A DNA stretch of 64,000 nt. Source: Methanosarcina sp. UBA289 (GTDB lineage Archaea; Halobacteriota; Methanosarcinia; Methanosarcinales; Methanosarcinaceae). Location: assembly GCA_002496565.1 (NCBI GenBank), contig DAKJ01000023.1, positions 23,794 through 87,793 of the forward strand, written 5' to 3'. The first letter of the stretch is position 1. Every line of letters starts with the position of its first letter. Position numbers and translations under genes: made by a program. This document shows positions 17,761 through 27,543 of the stretch, in pieces. The notes under the pieces are model-generated. The model was not told where the DNA came from. It searched no databases and saw only the letters and a program-made list of their open reading frames with translations.

Positions 17761-18064
17761 CTTTCTTTTAATTTAGCATTTTTATGTTCCCGAATAGGGT
17801 CTTAATAAAGCATTGTAAAATCAACCATTATTCTGTAGCGTTTCTGCTTCCAACTAAGGGTTTCTCATCAAAGCAAAAGGAAGTCCAAATAGGACAAAAC
17901 TAGAACAAAAATCGAGAAAAGAAGTGAAAATAAAAAGCAGAAGGCCGGAAATCCTGAATCTTATTCCCAGCTTCTGCCGAAGCGCAGGCATTAAAACTAT
18001 ATTAAAGCCATATTCACTTTTAGAATAAAACCCATACAGCTTTAATACAAGCCAGACGCGTTAA

Positions 18065-20668
18065 TTAGTTTCTTCTCTTCCGCAGGATAACAAAGGCTGT
18101 GGCGAGTATTCCAAGTGTAGCCATCCCACTGAAGAAAGGAGCTTTTTTTGTCACCTCATAACTTTCGCTCAGGCCTCCTACTTCAACGGTATATGTCCCT
18201 GGCTCGTTTTCAGTGTGCGAGAATTCGAGTGCTTTGCTCTCACCCGGACTGAGAGTTATGTTCTCGGAATCAACTGATTTGTTATTAACCAGCAATTCCA
18301 CTGTGGATTCTCCTGTAACGCTCCCGTTGTTCATGGCATCTACCCTGATGTTTACCGCATTTCCAGCTTCAACTGAAGCAGGCTGTATCGTGAGGTTTGA
18401 AAATGTGAACTGTGCGACTTTCTCAGTCACCTCAATCTGGGTTTCTCCTTCTTCATAACCGGCCTTTGTAGAATTTACCACATACGTACCCGGCGCAGTA
18501 ACCCAGTAAGATGTGATACCGTTTGCGTCTGTCTGTGCGTCAATTTTTTGTCCGCCGAAAAAGACATCTGCTCCGGCAACAGGCTTGTTTTCTACAGAGT
18601 CCGTGACCTTTATGCTAATCTGGTCTCCTTCCCGGACAGTTTCGGGAGAAACTGAAACCAAAAGTTTCAGGACGCCCTGTGCGAGAACGTCTATATCCTT
18701 AGTTCCGGGAACATAACCTTCCCGGCTCGCAGTTACAGTGAATCTACCTTCCCTACTTGGAGTAAAAGTGAGATTCCCGCCGTCTCCGGTAGTGCCTATG
18801 CTTTCGTTTCCAATAGAGAGTTCAACCCCGCCGACTGAAACATTTCTCGCCGTTACCAGGATTTTGATTGGCTTTCCGACTACAAGCGCATCAGGCATTT
18901 CGATATCCAGCTGCTCTCCTGCCTCGGTCTTGACTTCGACAAAGGGATAAAAGCGCAGGATTGAAGAATCGGCAACTCTGAACTTGACATTGCCCATCAG
19001 GTCAATGACATCACCCTTTGAAAGGGAGATTGAGTCCTTGTTTTTCATTGTGATGCCTGAGTCGGAAATTGAACTTATTTTCATTTCCCTGAAAGAATCT
19101 CCTTCCGAAATTTCCAGGTAATCATCCGAGATCTGGAAGACTCCCTCTACAAATACGGCATCTGTTTCGGTGGAACGGAAGACCGTACTTACATGGACTG
19201 CGATCATCGGGACATCTTCAGCCCCACCTATATCGGCTTCGTAAACATAGTCCCCGTTCTGGGGAACTATTCCCGAGTCAAGGAGCTGTCCATCCCTATA
19301 AAGCTCGAGGAGTACGCTTTTTCCATTAACATCGACCTCGGCTGCCTTAAGGGAATAGCCATTTTCCAGAGCCAAAGAGGAGCCGGTAAACAGAGATTTT
19401 TTGTCATTATCGTCAATAAGAACTTTTGAAAGGACATTGTCTGAAAGTACACTTACACCCTTTGACTTTCCAAGAGTGTTTTCAGGATATCCTGCAAAGT
19501 ACTTCTCTGCCATGAAGCCGACAACCTCATAACTTCCCCAGCCCTCATGTTCAAATTCAACATTTGCAGGCTTTGTGGAATAGACCAGGTTTTCATCCCC
19601 AATTGTCCTGCCATCGAGCTTTTCAATGACAAGGCTTTCAGTGGAGACATTTTCGTCAATATTATAGTAGAAACCTTCAAAGTTAAAAGGCGTCCAGACC
19701 ATAGTATCAAACTTATCATCGTGTACGGTTCCCCTTAAATCATAAGTTCCTGGCTCGGAGGTTTCAACTATCGGGGCAAAACGAAGATTGTCGGCATCAG
19801 CCACAACAAAACTCAGTTTACCCATGATATCAATAGTGTCGCCCTTGCTAAGCGAGATCGAGTCGCTGTTTCTCATTTTTACGCCTGAACTTGAGGTGGA
19901 ACTGACTTCCATTTCCCCGAACTCATCTCCATTCTGGATCTGTAAGTATTGGTCCGAGATCTGGAAAATTCCTTCCACGAAAACCGCATTAGTTTCTCTG
20001 CCGCTGAAGATCTGAGCAAAATGGACTGCAATTATAGGCACATCTTTGGTATCCCCGAGATCGGCTGTATATACATAGTTGCTATCGGAGGACAGGAAAG
20101 CTTCGTCGATTATCTTGCCGTCCTTTTCAAGCTGTACCCTGACAGTATTTCCGTTAATATCAACCTCAACCATATTCAGAGAATACCCTTCTTCAAGAAC
20201 TAGAGAAGAACCTGTATACAGGGACTTCCTATCATCGGTATCTATCAGGACTTTTGAAAGTTGCCCGTCAGAGATAACACTAATCTCATCTTTTGCAAAG
20301 CTTGAGTTTGTGGTGTACCCTGAAAAGTAGCGCTCGGCCATAAACCCTATGACCTCATAAGAGCCCCAATTTCCATACTCAAAATCGGTCTGTATGGGAA
20401 CTGTTTCGTACTGCAGGTTTTTCTCTCCAATTGTCCGGCTGCCCTTAGTGAGCTGGACTGTTAGATTCTCAGAACCCTCTCCGGTATCTAGATCATAATA
20501 AAAGCCCGAATAGGTCTGAGGCGTCCATGTGTAGGTAAGGCTCTCATTTGCATTTTCATCCCAGATGCGATTACCTGTCGAATCTGAAGCCTGTGCAGCC
20601 GCATTTATGCACAGCAACCCGAGTGCCAGAAATAAACATAAAATCTTTATATTGCTCTTAATCCCCAA
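18065..20668 (-). CDS. S-layer-domain surface protein with Ig-like/CARDB domains
   Basis: A large paralogue of the S-layer protein, convergent with it. The TTG start at 20668 is preferred: AGGAGG lies six bases upstream and it opens directly into a signal peptide (IKILCLFLALGLLCINAAAQA). An ATG at 20704 would add 12 basic residues. Two DUF1608 domains occupy about residues 35-570. Three beta-sandwich domains follow (about 575-660, 662-740 and 745-835), the last of CARDB type. A membrane helix and RKRRN tail end the protein. It is probably a minor S-layer component reaching outward through the lattice. Confidence 0.88.
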   Translation of the reverse strand: MGIKSNIKILCLFLALGLLCINAAAQASDSTGNRIWDENANESLTYTWTPQTYSGFYYDLDTGEGSENLTVQLTKGSRTIGEKNLQYETVPIQTDFEYGNWGSYEVIGFMAERYFSGYTTNSSFAKDEISVISDGQLSKVLIDTDDRKSLYTGSSLVLEEGYSLNMVEVDINGNTVRVQLEKDGKIIDEAFLSSDSNYVYTADLGDTKDVPIIAVHFAQIFSGRETNAVFVEGIFQISDQYLQIQNGDEFGEMEVSSTSSSGVKMRNSDSISLSKGDTIDIMGKLSFVVADADNLRFAPIVETSEPGTYDLRGTVHDDKFDTMVWTPFNFEGFYYNIDENVSTESLVIEKLDGRTIGDENLVYSTKPANVEFEHEGWGSYEVVGFMAEKYFAGYPENTLGKSKGVSVLSDNVLSKVLIDDNDKKSLFTGSSLALENGYSLKAAEVDVNGKSVLLELYRDGQLLDSGIVPQNGDYVYEADIGGAEDVPMIAVHVSTVFRSTETDAVFVEGVFQISDDYLEISEGDSFREMKISSISDSGITMKNKDSISLSKGDVIDLMGNVKFRVADSSILRFYPFVEVKTEAGEQLDIEMPDALVVGKPIKILVTARNVSVGGVELSIGNESIGTTGDGGNLTFTPSREGRFTVTASREGYVPGTKDIDVLAQGVLKLLVSVSPETVREGDQISIKVTDSVENKPVAGADVFFGGQKIDAQTDANGITSYWVTAPGTYVVNSTKAGYEEGETQIEVTEKVAQFTFSNLTIQPASVEAGNAVNIRVDAMNNGSVTGESTVELLVNNKSVDSENITLSPGESKALEFSHTENEPGTYTVEVGGLSESYEVTKKAPFFSGMATLGILATAFVILRKRRN

Positions 20669-21258
20669 ATTAAGCCTCCTCTGTACTTTATTAACCGGGA
20701 GCATAACTTTCAGGAATCCGAAAGGAAAAATAGGAAAAACAGTTTCCTGAACATCCGGAATACACCCTGAACAGGATACCCCCGCTTACATGAGTTATAT
20801 CAAAGGTATTCAACTATATATGTTTTCTATTATCTCATGCATCAAATAAAAAATTTTTGGGCATAAGATAAAATATTTTTAAGAAACTAAGGATTAAGAA
20901 AATTAAATATTGGAAAGGAAGGAATTTCAGACTTTGAAACGTAAAGCTGTTTTCAACCATCTTTTTAATGCCAGAATAAATGCATAGCATACTCTGTCAG
21001 ATGAAAGTCCAGTAATTTAGAAATATCTATATCGCAGCCAGTTTTTATTTAGAACCATATTCATTCAGAAGCGGCTTATGTTCAGGTTTAATATAAAGTT
21101 TTGAAAACAAATCCGAAAACTCCCTTTTCCTTGAGAGTTAATGTGATATCCACAAATTATAAGTTTGAAGAGACGATTTCTGACATTTATAAGCAGAAAC
21201 GATAATAAGATTCATAAAAATTCACTCTGCCGAGCAAAAATATGGAGCCGTCACCTTC
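20669..21258. other. Divergent promoter region between the S-layer paralogue and cca
   Basis: No gene is supported. TATA-like ACTATATATG near 20813-20822 can serve the minus-strand surface gene. The start of cca has no clear Shine-Dalgarno, so it may have a short leader. Confidence 0.4.
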
Positions 21259-22623
21259 ATGGAAACGTATACAGGTATTCCCGAAGAATTAAAGCTTACA
21301 GTGCTTAAGAGAATAAAACCCACTGAAAATGAAAGAGAAAAACTCCTTGCAATCCAGGAAGAACTAACCTCACAGGTTAAAGCAGCAGCAGAAAAGCTCG
21401 GCATTCCTGATGTTCTCGTAAAAATGGTAGGTTCCGCTGCTAGAGGCACCTGGCTTTCAGGCACTCACGATATTGATGTTTTTATAAGCTTTCCTGAAGA
21501 AACCCCCAGGAAGGAACTTGAAACCCTGGGCATGGCAATTGCAAGAGAAGTGGCAAAACACGCCGAGCATGCCGAAGATCGCCATGCCGAACACCCTTAC
21601 CTGAATATTATATACAAAGGCTTTGATGTTGATCTTGTCCCCTGCTTTAGGGTCGCCTCGGCTTCCCAGATCAAGTCTGCAGTTGACAGGACACCTTTTC
21701 ATAACGATTTTGTCAAACCCCGCATAAAAGGGCACGAAGATGAAGTTCTGCTTTTGAAGCAGTTTATGAGGGGGGGCGGTGTCTATGGCTCGGAACTGAA
21801 AACCCAGGGCTTTTCAGGCTACCTGACCGAACTTCTGGTGATTCACTACGGTTCTTTTGAAAATACCATCTGCGCTGCCTGTTCCTGGAAGCCAGGCGAG
21901 AAAATTGATATAATGCATCACTCGGAAATCGAGCACGAAGAACCTCTCGTAGTGGTCGATCCTACCGACCCCAAGCGGAACGTGGCAGCAGCCCTTTCAC
22001 TTGACAAATTCTGCATGTTCATAGACCACTGCCGGGAATTTCTGAAAAGTCCAGAGCTTAGATTCTTCTTCCCAGCCCCTCTCCTGCCCCTAGAAGACAG
22101 TGAAATCCTGGAAAGGCTTGAAAGCCGAAAAAGCACCCAGCTTGCAATCGTCTTCAAAACTCCAGATGTGGTAGAGGACGTACTCTACCCGCAACTTTAT
22201 AAAATGGAACAGGCAGTAGCTGCCCTTCTGAAAGAATATGATTTTACAGTGATAAAAACCGGCGTCTGGTCAGGCAAAACCGAAACCGTAGTTCTGCTGG
22301 AACTTATCTCAGGCACCCTCCCCAACGTGAAAAAGCACGTCGGCCCTCCGGTCTGGGTAAAAGTACACGCCGAGAAGTTCAAGGAAAAATATCAGGCGGC
22401 AGACGGCGTTTTCGGAGGCTATATCGAAAACGGAAAATATGTATTTGAGATCCAGCGCAAATACCCAATAGCAAAAGGGCTTCTCGAAGACCGGCTTATT
22501 AACTGCTCCCTTGGGAAACAGGTGCATCAGAGCGTGAATGAGGGATTTGAGATTATTAAGGACGCAGGGATTTGCAGATTAAAAGATCCCGATTTCAGGG
22601 TTTTTTTGAGGAAATGGATGTAA
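21259..22623 (+). CDS. cca: CCA-adding enzyme (archaeal class I tRNA nucleotidyltransferase)
   Basis: It adds or repairs the 3' CCA of tRNAs using CTP and ATP without a template. The nucleotidyltransferase signature VGSAARGTWLSGTHDIDVFI lies at about residues 57-76, with the catalytic DID pair; the third carboxylate is in the FDVDLVPCF segment. The central helical and the C-terminal RNA-binding domains follow. At 454 residues it has the usual archaeal length. The ATG at 21259 has little ribosome-site support. It is monocistronic on its strand. Confidence 0.95.
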   Translation: METYTGIPEELKLTVLKRIKPTENEREKLLAIQEELTSQVKAAAEKLGIPDVLVKMVGSAARGTWLSGTHDIDVFISFPEETPRKELETLGMAIAREVAKHAEHAEDRHAEHPYLNIIYKGFDVDLVPCFRVASASQIKSAVDRTPFHNDFVKPRIKGHEDEVLLLKQFMRGGGVYGSELKTQGFSGYLTELLVIHYGSFENTICAACSWKPGEKIDIMHHSEIEHEEPLVVVDPTDPKRNVAAALSLDKFCMFIDHCREFLKSPELRFFFPAPLLPLEDSEILERLESRKSTQLAIVFKTPDVVEDVLYPQLYKMEQAVAALLKEYDFTVIKTGVWSGKTETVVLLELISGTLPNVKKHVGPPVWVKVHAEKFKEKYQAADGVFGGYIENGKYVFEIQRKYPIAKGLLEDRLINCSLGKQVHQSVNEGFEIIKDAGICRLKDPDFRVFLRKWM

Positions 22624-22788
22624 ACATTTTGCTATGGGAAAAAAGGTGGATTTAATTAGTCAGTTGATTAAACAAAACGGAACTTTTCCGCAAAAATTCT
22701 TTTTTAGCGGATATTAATCGTTAGTTCCAAAACTAAAAAGAAACTATTTTAAGCGTTGGCTTGTATAGGAATTTATGGTGTTAGGCAG

Positions 22789-25700
22789 TTGAGAGATCAA
22801 GAAGATATTCACAATCAATGTCTTAGCGAAGATCCGAAAGAACGTATTGAGGCATTGAATAAATTAAGAGATAATTTCCCATCACTGCCTGATAAACAAC
22901 AGGCATGGAATGATTTACGTAGACTGACCAGCGATGAAGACAGTGATGTGAGGATTGAGGCTGCCTCTGCTACTGGTTCTGTATTTTCTGATGTACTAGA
23001 TAAAAAACAGGCGTGGGATGACTTACATAAATTGACCAAAGATAAATACAGTTATGTGAGGTATAGTGCCGCCTGTGCTCTTCGTTCTGCGTTTTCTTAC
23101 TTGCCAGATAAACTGCAGGCATGGAATGACTTACATAGACTAACTAATGATCAAGACAGTTCTGTGAGGTCTGAGGCTGCCTCTGCTATTGGTTCTGTAT
23201 TTTCTGATGTGCCAGATCAAGAACAGGCATGGAATGACTTACATAAATTGACAAGTGATGAAGATTTTGACGTGAGGGTTAAAGCTGCCCTTGCTCTTTG
23301 TTCTGCCTTTTTTCAAGTGCCATATAAACAGCTAGTTTGGGACGACTTACGTAGACTGACAAATGATGAAAACAGTGATGTGAGGATTGAGGCTGCTTCT
23401 GTTATTGGTTATGTATTTTTTGACGTGCCAGATAAACAACAGGCGTGGAATGACTTAATTAAATTGACCAATGATGAAGACAGGTGGGTGAGGGGTAAAG
23501 CTGCCTCTGTTCTTGGTTCTGCGTTTCCCCACGTGCTAGATAAACAACAGGCATGGAATGACTTACATCGACTTACCAATGATGAAGATAGGGGTGTGAG
23601 GTCTGAGGCTGTCTCTGCTCTTAGTTCTGTGTTTTTTGATGTGCCAGATAAAAAACAGGCGTGGAATGACTTGCATAAATTAGCTAATGATAAAAATTGG
23701 AACGTGAGATATCAGGCTGCCTCTACTATTCGTTCTGTGTTTTTTGATGTGCCAGATAAAAAACAGGCGTGGAATGACTTACATAAACTGACCAACGATG
23801 AAGACATGTGGGTAAGGGGTAAAGCTACCTCTGCTATTGGTTTTATATTTTCTGACGTGCTAGATAAACAACAGGCATGGAGTGATTTACATAAACTAAC
23901 CACTGATGAAGACAGGTGGGTGAGGGGTAAAGCTACCTCTGCTATTGGTTCTGTATTTTCTGATGTACCAAATAAACAACAGGCATGGAATGACTTAATT
24001 AAATTGACCAGTGATGAAGACCGTGATGTGAGAATTGAGGCTGCCTCTGCCCTCTATGATGTATTTTCTTATGTGCCAGATAAAAAACAGGCGTGGGATG
24101 ACTTACAGAAACTAACCAATGATGAAGACCGTAATGTGAAGTATAAGGCCGTCTCTGCTCTTGGTTATGTATTTTTTGACATGCCGAATAAACAACAGGC
24201 ATGGAATGATTTAATTAAATTGACCATTGATGTAGACAGTTCAGTGAAGTCTAATGTCTTCTTTGCCCTTGGTGATGTATTTTCTGATGTTCCAGATAAA
24301 CAGCAGGCGTGGAATGACTTAATTAAATTGACCAGCGATGAAGACAGTGATGTGAGGATTGAGGCTACCTTTGCTATTGGTTCTGCATTTTCTTACGTGC
24401 CAGATAAAAAACAGGCGTGGAATGACTTACATAAATTGACCAATGATGGAGATTATTCTGTTAGGCGTAAAGCCGCCTCTGCTCTTCGTTCTGTATTCTC
24501 TGATGTGCCAGATAAACAACAAGCTTGGAATGACTTACATAAACTAACCAATGATGAAGACCGTAATGTGAAGTCTAATGCCATCTTTGCTCTTGGTTCT
24601 GTATTTTTTGACGTGCCAGAGAAACAACAGGCATGGAACGACTTAATTAAATTGACCAATGATGAAAACAGTGATGTGAAGTCTAGGGCCGTCTCTATTC
24701 TTCGTTCTGTATTTTTTGATGTGCCAGATAAAAAACAGGCGTGGAATGACTTACAGAAACTAACCAATGATGAAGACAGGTGGGTGAGGGGTAAAGCTGC
24801 CTCTGTTCTTGGTTCTGCGTTTCCCCACGTGCTAGATAAACAACAGGCATGGAATGACTTACATAGATTGGCCAATGATCAAGACAGTGGGGTTAGGTCT
24901 GAAGCTGCCTCTGCTCTTGGTTTTGTATATTCTTATGTGCCAGATAAAAAACAGGCGTGGAATGACTTACAGAAACTAACCAATGATGAAGACTGTAATG
25001 TGAAGTTTAGGGCTGCCTCTGCTCTTGGTTCTATTTTTTCATTACTACCAGATAAAAAACAGGCGTGGAATGACTTACATAAATTGATCAATGATAACGA
25101 AAATTTGGTGAGACGTGGAGCCGCCTCTGCTATTGGCGCTGCATTTTCCTATATACCAGACCAAGAACAGGCTTGGGAAGACTTACATAAATTGACCGGT
25201 GATCAACATCGTGATGTGAAGCATAGGGTCTCCTCTACTATTGGTTCTATTTTTTCGTTACTACCAGATAAGCAACAAGCATGGAATGACTTAATTAAAT
25301 TGACCCGTGATGAAGACCGTGATGTTAGGTCTGAAGCTACCTTTGCTCTTGGTGATGTATTTTCTGACGTGCTAGATAAACAACATGCATGGAATGACTT
25401 ACATCGACTTACCAATGATGAAGACAGTGATGTGAGGATTGAGGCTACCTTTGCTCTCGGTTCAGTATTTTCTGACGTGCCAGATAAAAAACAGGCACGG
25501 AATGACTTACATAAATTGATCACTGATGAAGACAGTGATGTGAGAGCCTATGCAAATCACTCTCTTGGAAAAGTTTCCATATTCAAGGCTTCCCAGTCAG
25601 AGAAAGAAGAAGAGTATAAAAAGGAATTGGAAACAGCAATTGCTTTTTTTGAAAAAGCAGCACAGGAATCAAGAGGGTATAATCCAGCTCAGTTTTGTCT

Positions 25701-26646
25701 TCCTTTTTATCGCTCATTCCATTTAATAATTTTCAAAAGTCAAGAAGCAAAAGGAGAGATAGACAAATATCTGGTAGAAGCCAAAGCTGCGATTGAAGAT
25801 TCTAAGAGCAAAGAAAAGCTTTTAGGAGCTGTCATAAATCTTGCAAACGCATTACAAGAAGTCCAGAATCTAGAAAATCTGGATTTAGAGACAAAAAAAG
25901 ATGAGCTTAACTTTTATAGAAAATACTGTGATCGTGCAGCAGAACTGATGAGAAAAACCGAAGAAACAGCACCTTTTGCGACAATAGCTATGAGGAAAGG
26001 ACTGCCTATCCTTGATAGAAACCTAAAAGAGCTTCTCGAAGAAATTCAAAAGAAAGCAAAGGTCGCGTGCAAGGAATCGAAAGGGACTGCTACAGAAGAA
26101 ATTGCATGCACTATTAATAGAGAAATCCAAAGATGGGAAATCGGCAGTCAGGAAGAAATGGCTTTTAATCTCGAAAACCTGGTTTTCACTTTAGAAGCTA
26201 ATACTCCACATAATCCTCAAAGTAATTTTCTTCTCGACAGAATTAAACAAATTCCTGAGCAAAAAGATGTTGCAAAGCAGTGTGGCATGTTAAATTCCAT
26301 AATCACACTTATTATCAATTCTTCATTGGAACAAAAATTACAAGAGATTGGAGAAAAAGTTGATCAGATAAGCGACAAACTTGAAGAAATAACAATCTCC
26401 CTTAAACCTGGAATTAGTGAAGAACTCATAATACATATTGGCCCCATTACTCAATGGGGTGGAATTGAATACACTATGAGCATACCTTTACAGGACATTT
26501 CTTATCCTGAGATAAAGGAGGATCTTCAAAAGATAGTTGGGAAAAAAATAGACAAATTATCCAAGATGCCTGTGGGCTTAGCTAATAAAGTCAGGGACTA
26601 CTTAATCCAGAAAAAAATGTGGAGTATTCTTGATAAGCTGACCTAA
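22789..26646 (+). CDS. Giant HEAT-repeat protein with 25 near-identical 36-residue repeats
   Basis: A scaffold-type protein of about 1285 residues. The TTG at 22789 is preferred because GGTG at 22777-22780 lies eight bases upstream; a TTG at 22756 without a ribosome site would add 11 residues. Residues about 38-910 are HEAT repeats of the form QAWNDLHKLTNDEDSDVRIEAASALGSVFSDVPDK. The C-terminal 370 residues are not repeats: a helical region (about 915-1150), a short coiled coil (EKVDQISDKLEEI) and a compact end domain. No enzymatic motif is visible. The interaction partner is unknown. Confidence 0.85.
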   Translation: MRDQEDIHNQCLSEDPKERIEALNKLRDNFPSLPDKQQAWNDLRRLTSDEDSDVRIEAASATGSVFSDVLDKKQAWDDLHKLTKDKYSYVRYSAACALRSAFSYLPDKLQAWNDLHRLTNDQDSSVRSEAASAIGSVFSDVPDQEQAWNDLHKLTSDEDFDVRVKAALALCSAFFQVPYKQLVWDDLRRLTNDENSDVRIEAASVIGYVFFDVPDKQQAWNDLIKLTNDEDRWVRGKAASVLGSAFPHVLDKQQAWNDLHRLTNDEDRGVRSEAVSALSSVFFDVPDKKQAWNDLHKLANDKNWNVRYQAASTIRSVFFDVPDKKQAWNDLHKLTNDEDMWVRGKATSAIGFIFSDVLDKQQAWSDLHKLTTDEDRWVRGKATSAIGSVFSDVPNKQQAWNDLIKLTSDEDRDVRIEAASALYDVFSYVPDKKQAWDDLQKLTNDEDRNVKYKAVSALGYVFFDMPNKQQAWNDLIKLTIDVDSSVKSNVFFALGDVFSDVPDKQQAWNDLIKLTSDEDSDVRIEATFAIGSAFSYVPDKKQAWNDLHKLTNDGDYSVRRKAASALRSVFSDVPDKQQAWNDLHKLTNDEDRNVKSNAIFALGSVFFDVPEKQQAWNDLIKLTNDENSDVKSRAVSILRSVFFDVPDKKQAWNDLQKLTNDEDRWVRGKAASVLGSAFPHVLDKQQAWNDLHRLANDQDSGVRSEAASALGFVYSYVPDKKQAWNDLQKLTNDEDCNVKFRAASALGSIFSLLPDKKQAWNDLHKLINDNENLVRRGAASAIGAAFSYIPDQEQAWEDLHKLTGDQHRDVKHRVSSTIGSIFSLLPDKQQAWNDLIKLTRDEDRDVRSEATFALGDVFSDVLDKQHAWNDLHRLTNDEDSDVRIEATFALGSVFSDVPDKKQARNDLHKLITDEDSDVRAYANHSLGKVSIFKASQSEKEEEYKKELETAIAFFEKAAQESRGYNPAQFCLPFYRSFHLIIFKSQEAKGEIDKYLVEAKAAIEDSKSKEKLLGAVINLANALQEVQNLENLDLETKKDELNFYRKYCDRAAELMRKTEETAPFATIAMRKGLPILDRNLKELLEEIQKKAKVACKESKGTATEEIACTINREIQRWEIGSQEEMAFNLENLVFTLEANTPHNPQSNFLLDRIKQIPEQKDVAKQCGMLNSIITLIINSSLEQKLQEIGEKVDQISDKLEEITISLKPGISEELIIHIGPITQWGGIEYTMSIPLQDISYPEIKEDLQKIVGKKIDKLSKMPVGLANKVRDYLIQKKMWSILDKLT
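22900..25560 (+). repeat. 108-bp coding repeat, 24 full units plus a final partial one
   Basis: Units begin at 22900 and every 108 bases to 25492 without a single insertion or deletion. Identity at DNA level is high, and some distant units are nearly identical, for example the blocks around 23470 and 24765. This is a recombination-prone array inside one reading frame. Confidence 0.92.
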
Positions 26647-26700
26647 ACTCTATCCTTCTAATTCTACATTAAATCCTAAAACCCGTCACTAAAATACAAC

Positions 26701-27543
26701 TCAATAAAGACTTACAAACCCTTCCATCCTTTTCTGATAATACAGATACTCCTGAGCATACCCGCAGTACTTTCCGAAATATTCCCGTCCCCAGTCTCCC
26801 ATACAGCTCATATTTTTGCAGGTTTCAAAGTAACTGTCATCTATGTGGTAATGCTGGATGATCTGCCTGATATGGGTATCTACGGGAAAAGCTTCCATTT
26901 TCTCGAAAGCGAAAAGAAGCACGCAGTCGGCAACTTTTTCCCCTATGCCGCGAAGCCTCATAAGGCGTTCCCGCGCATACCTGTATTCCAGGCGGAAAAG
27001 TACGTCAAGATCCAGCTCGCCAGAAGCAACTTCCTCGGCTGCGGCTTTTATGTTCTGGGTCCTGAAGCCCAGCTTGCATTTGTCAAGCACGGCTGGATCC
27101 GCGTTTGCAAGGGCTTCAGGGTCAGGAAAACTGAAATAACCTGGTTCGAGCTCCTGCCCAAAAAATTGGCTGAGCAGGTAGATTCGTTTCTGGATTGTAG
27201 GAATGCTTGAGGCTGTTGCGAGCATATAAGAAATAAGGCACTCCCAGGGGTCCTGTCGGATCAGCCGCAGGCCGCGGTATTTTCGGATTGACCTGTCGAT
27301 CAATAAGTCCCGGTTTATGCTTTCATAGATTGAAGGCAGGTTGTCGTCAAAACGGAAATAACGAGAAAGAAAACTAGGCGGAAGTTTTGAATCAACAATT
27401 AGTTGTTCATTATCCTGCAAAAGCCGTATAACCTGGTTCCCAACAACGCCTGTCCACCAGTCTCCTTCCCGCCCCCAGCGAAAAACCTGCCCGCAGTCAA
27501 GCGTATAATTAAGGTCAAAAAGTTCCGGTTTAAGCCTGTACAT
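26701..27543 (-). CDS. ogg: 8-oxoguanine DNA glycosylase (OGG1 type)
   Basis: A base-excision repair enzyme that removes oxidised guanine and nicks the strand. The protein (280 residues) has the N-terminal OGG domain (about 1-95, with FDLNYTLDCGQVFRW) and the helix-hairpin-helix GPD domain. In LRGIGEKVADC the catalytic lysine is K203, and in FPVDTHI the catalytic aspartate is D222. There is no C-terminal iron-sulfur motif, as expected for this class. It overlaps the end of the upstream kinase gene by 14 bases, so it is translationally coupled to it. Confidence 0.92.
   Translation of the reverse strand: MYRLKPELFDLNYTLDCGQVFRWGREGDWWTGVVGNQVIRLLQDNEQLIVDSKLPPSFLSRYFRFDDNLPSIYESINRDLLIDRSIRKYRGLRLIRQDPWECLISYMLATASSIPTIQKRIYLLSQFFGQELEPGYFSFPDPEALANADPAVLDKCKLGFRTQNIKAAAEEVASGELDLDVLFRLEYRYARERLMRLRGIGEKVADCVLLFAFEKMEAFPVDTHIRQIIQHYHIDDSYFETCKNMSCMGDWGREYFGKYCGYAQEYLYYQKRMEGFVSLY

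Noticed and set aside
22900..25560. Regular repeats considered as a CRISPR array
   Set aside because: The period is 108 bases with no spacers, and all units code in one frame as HEAT repeats.
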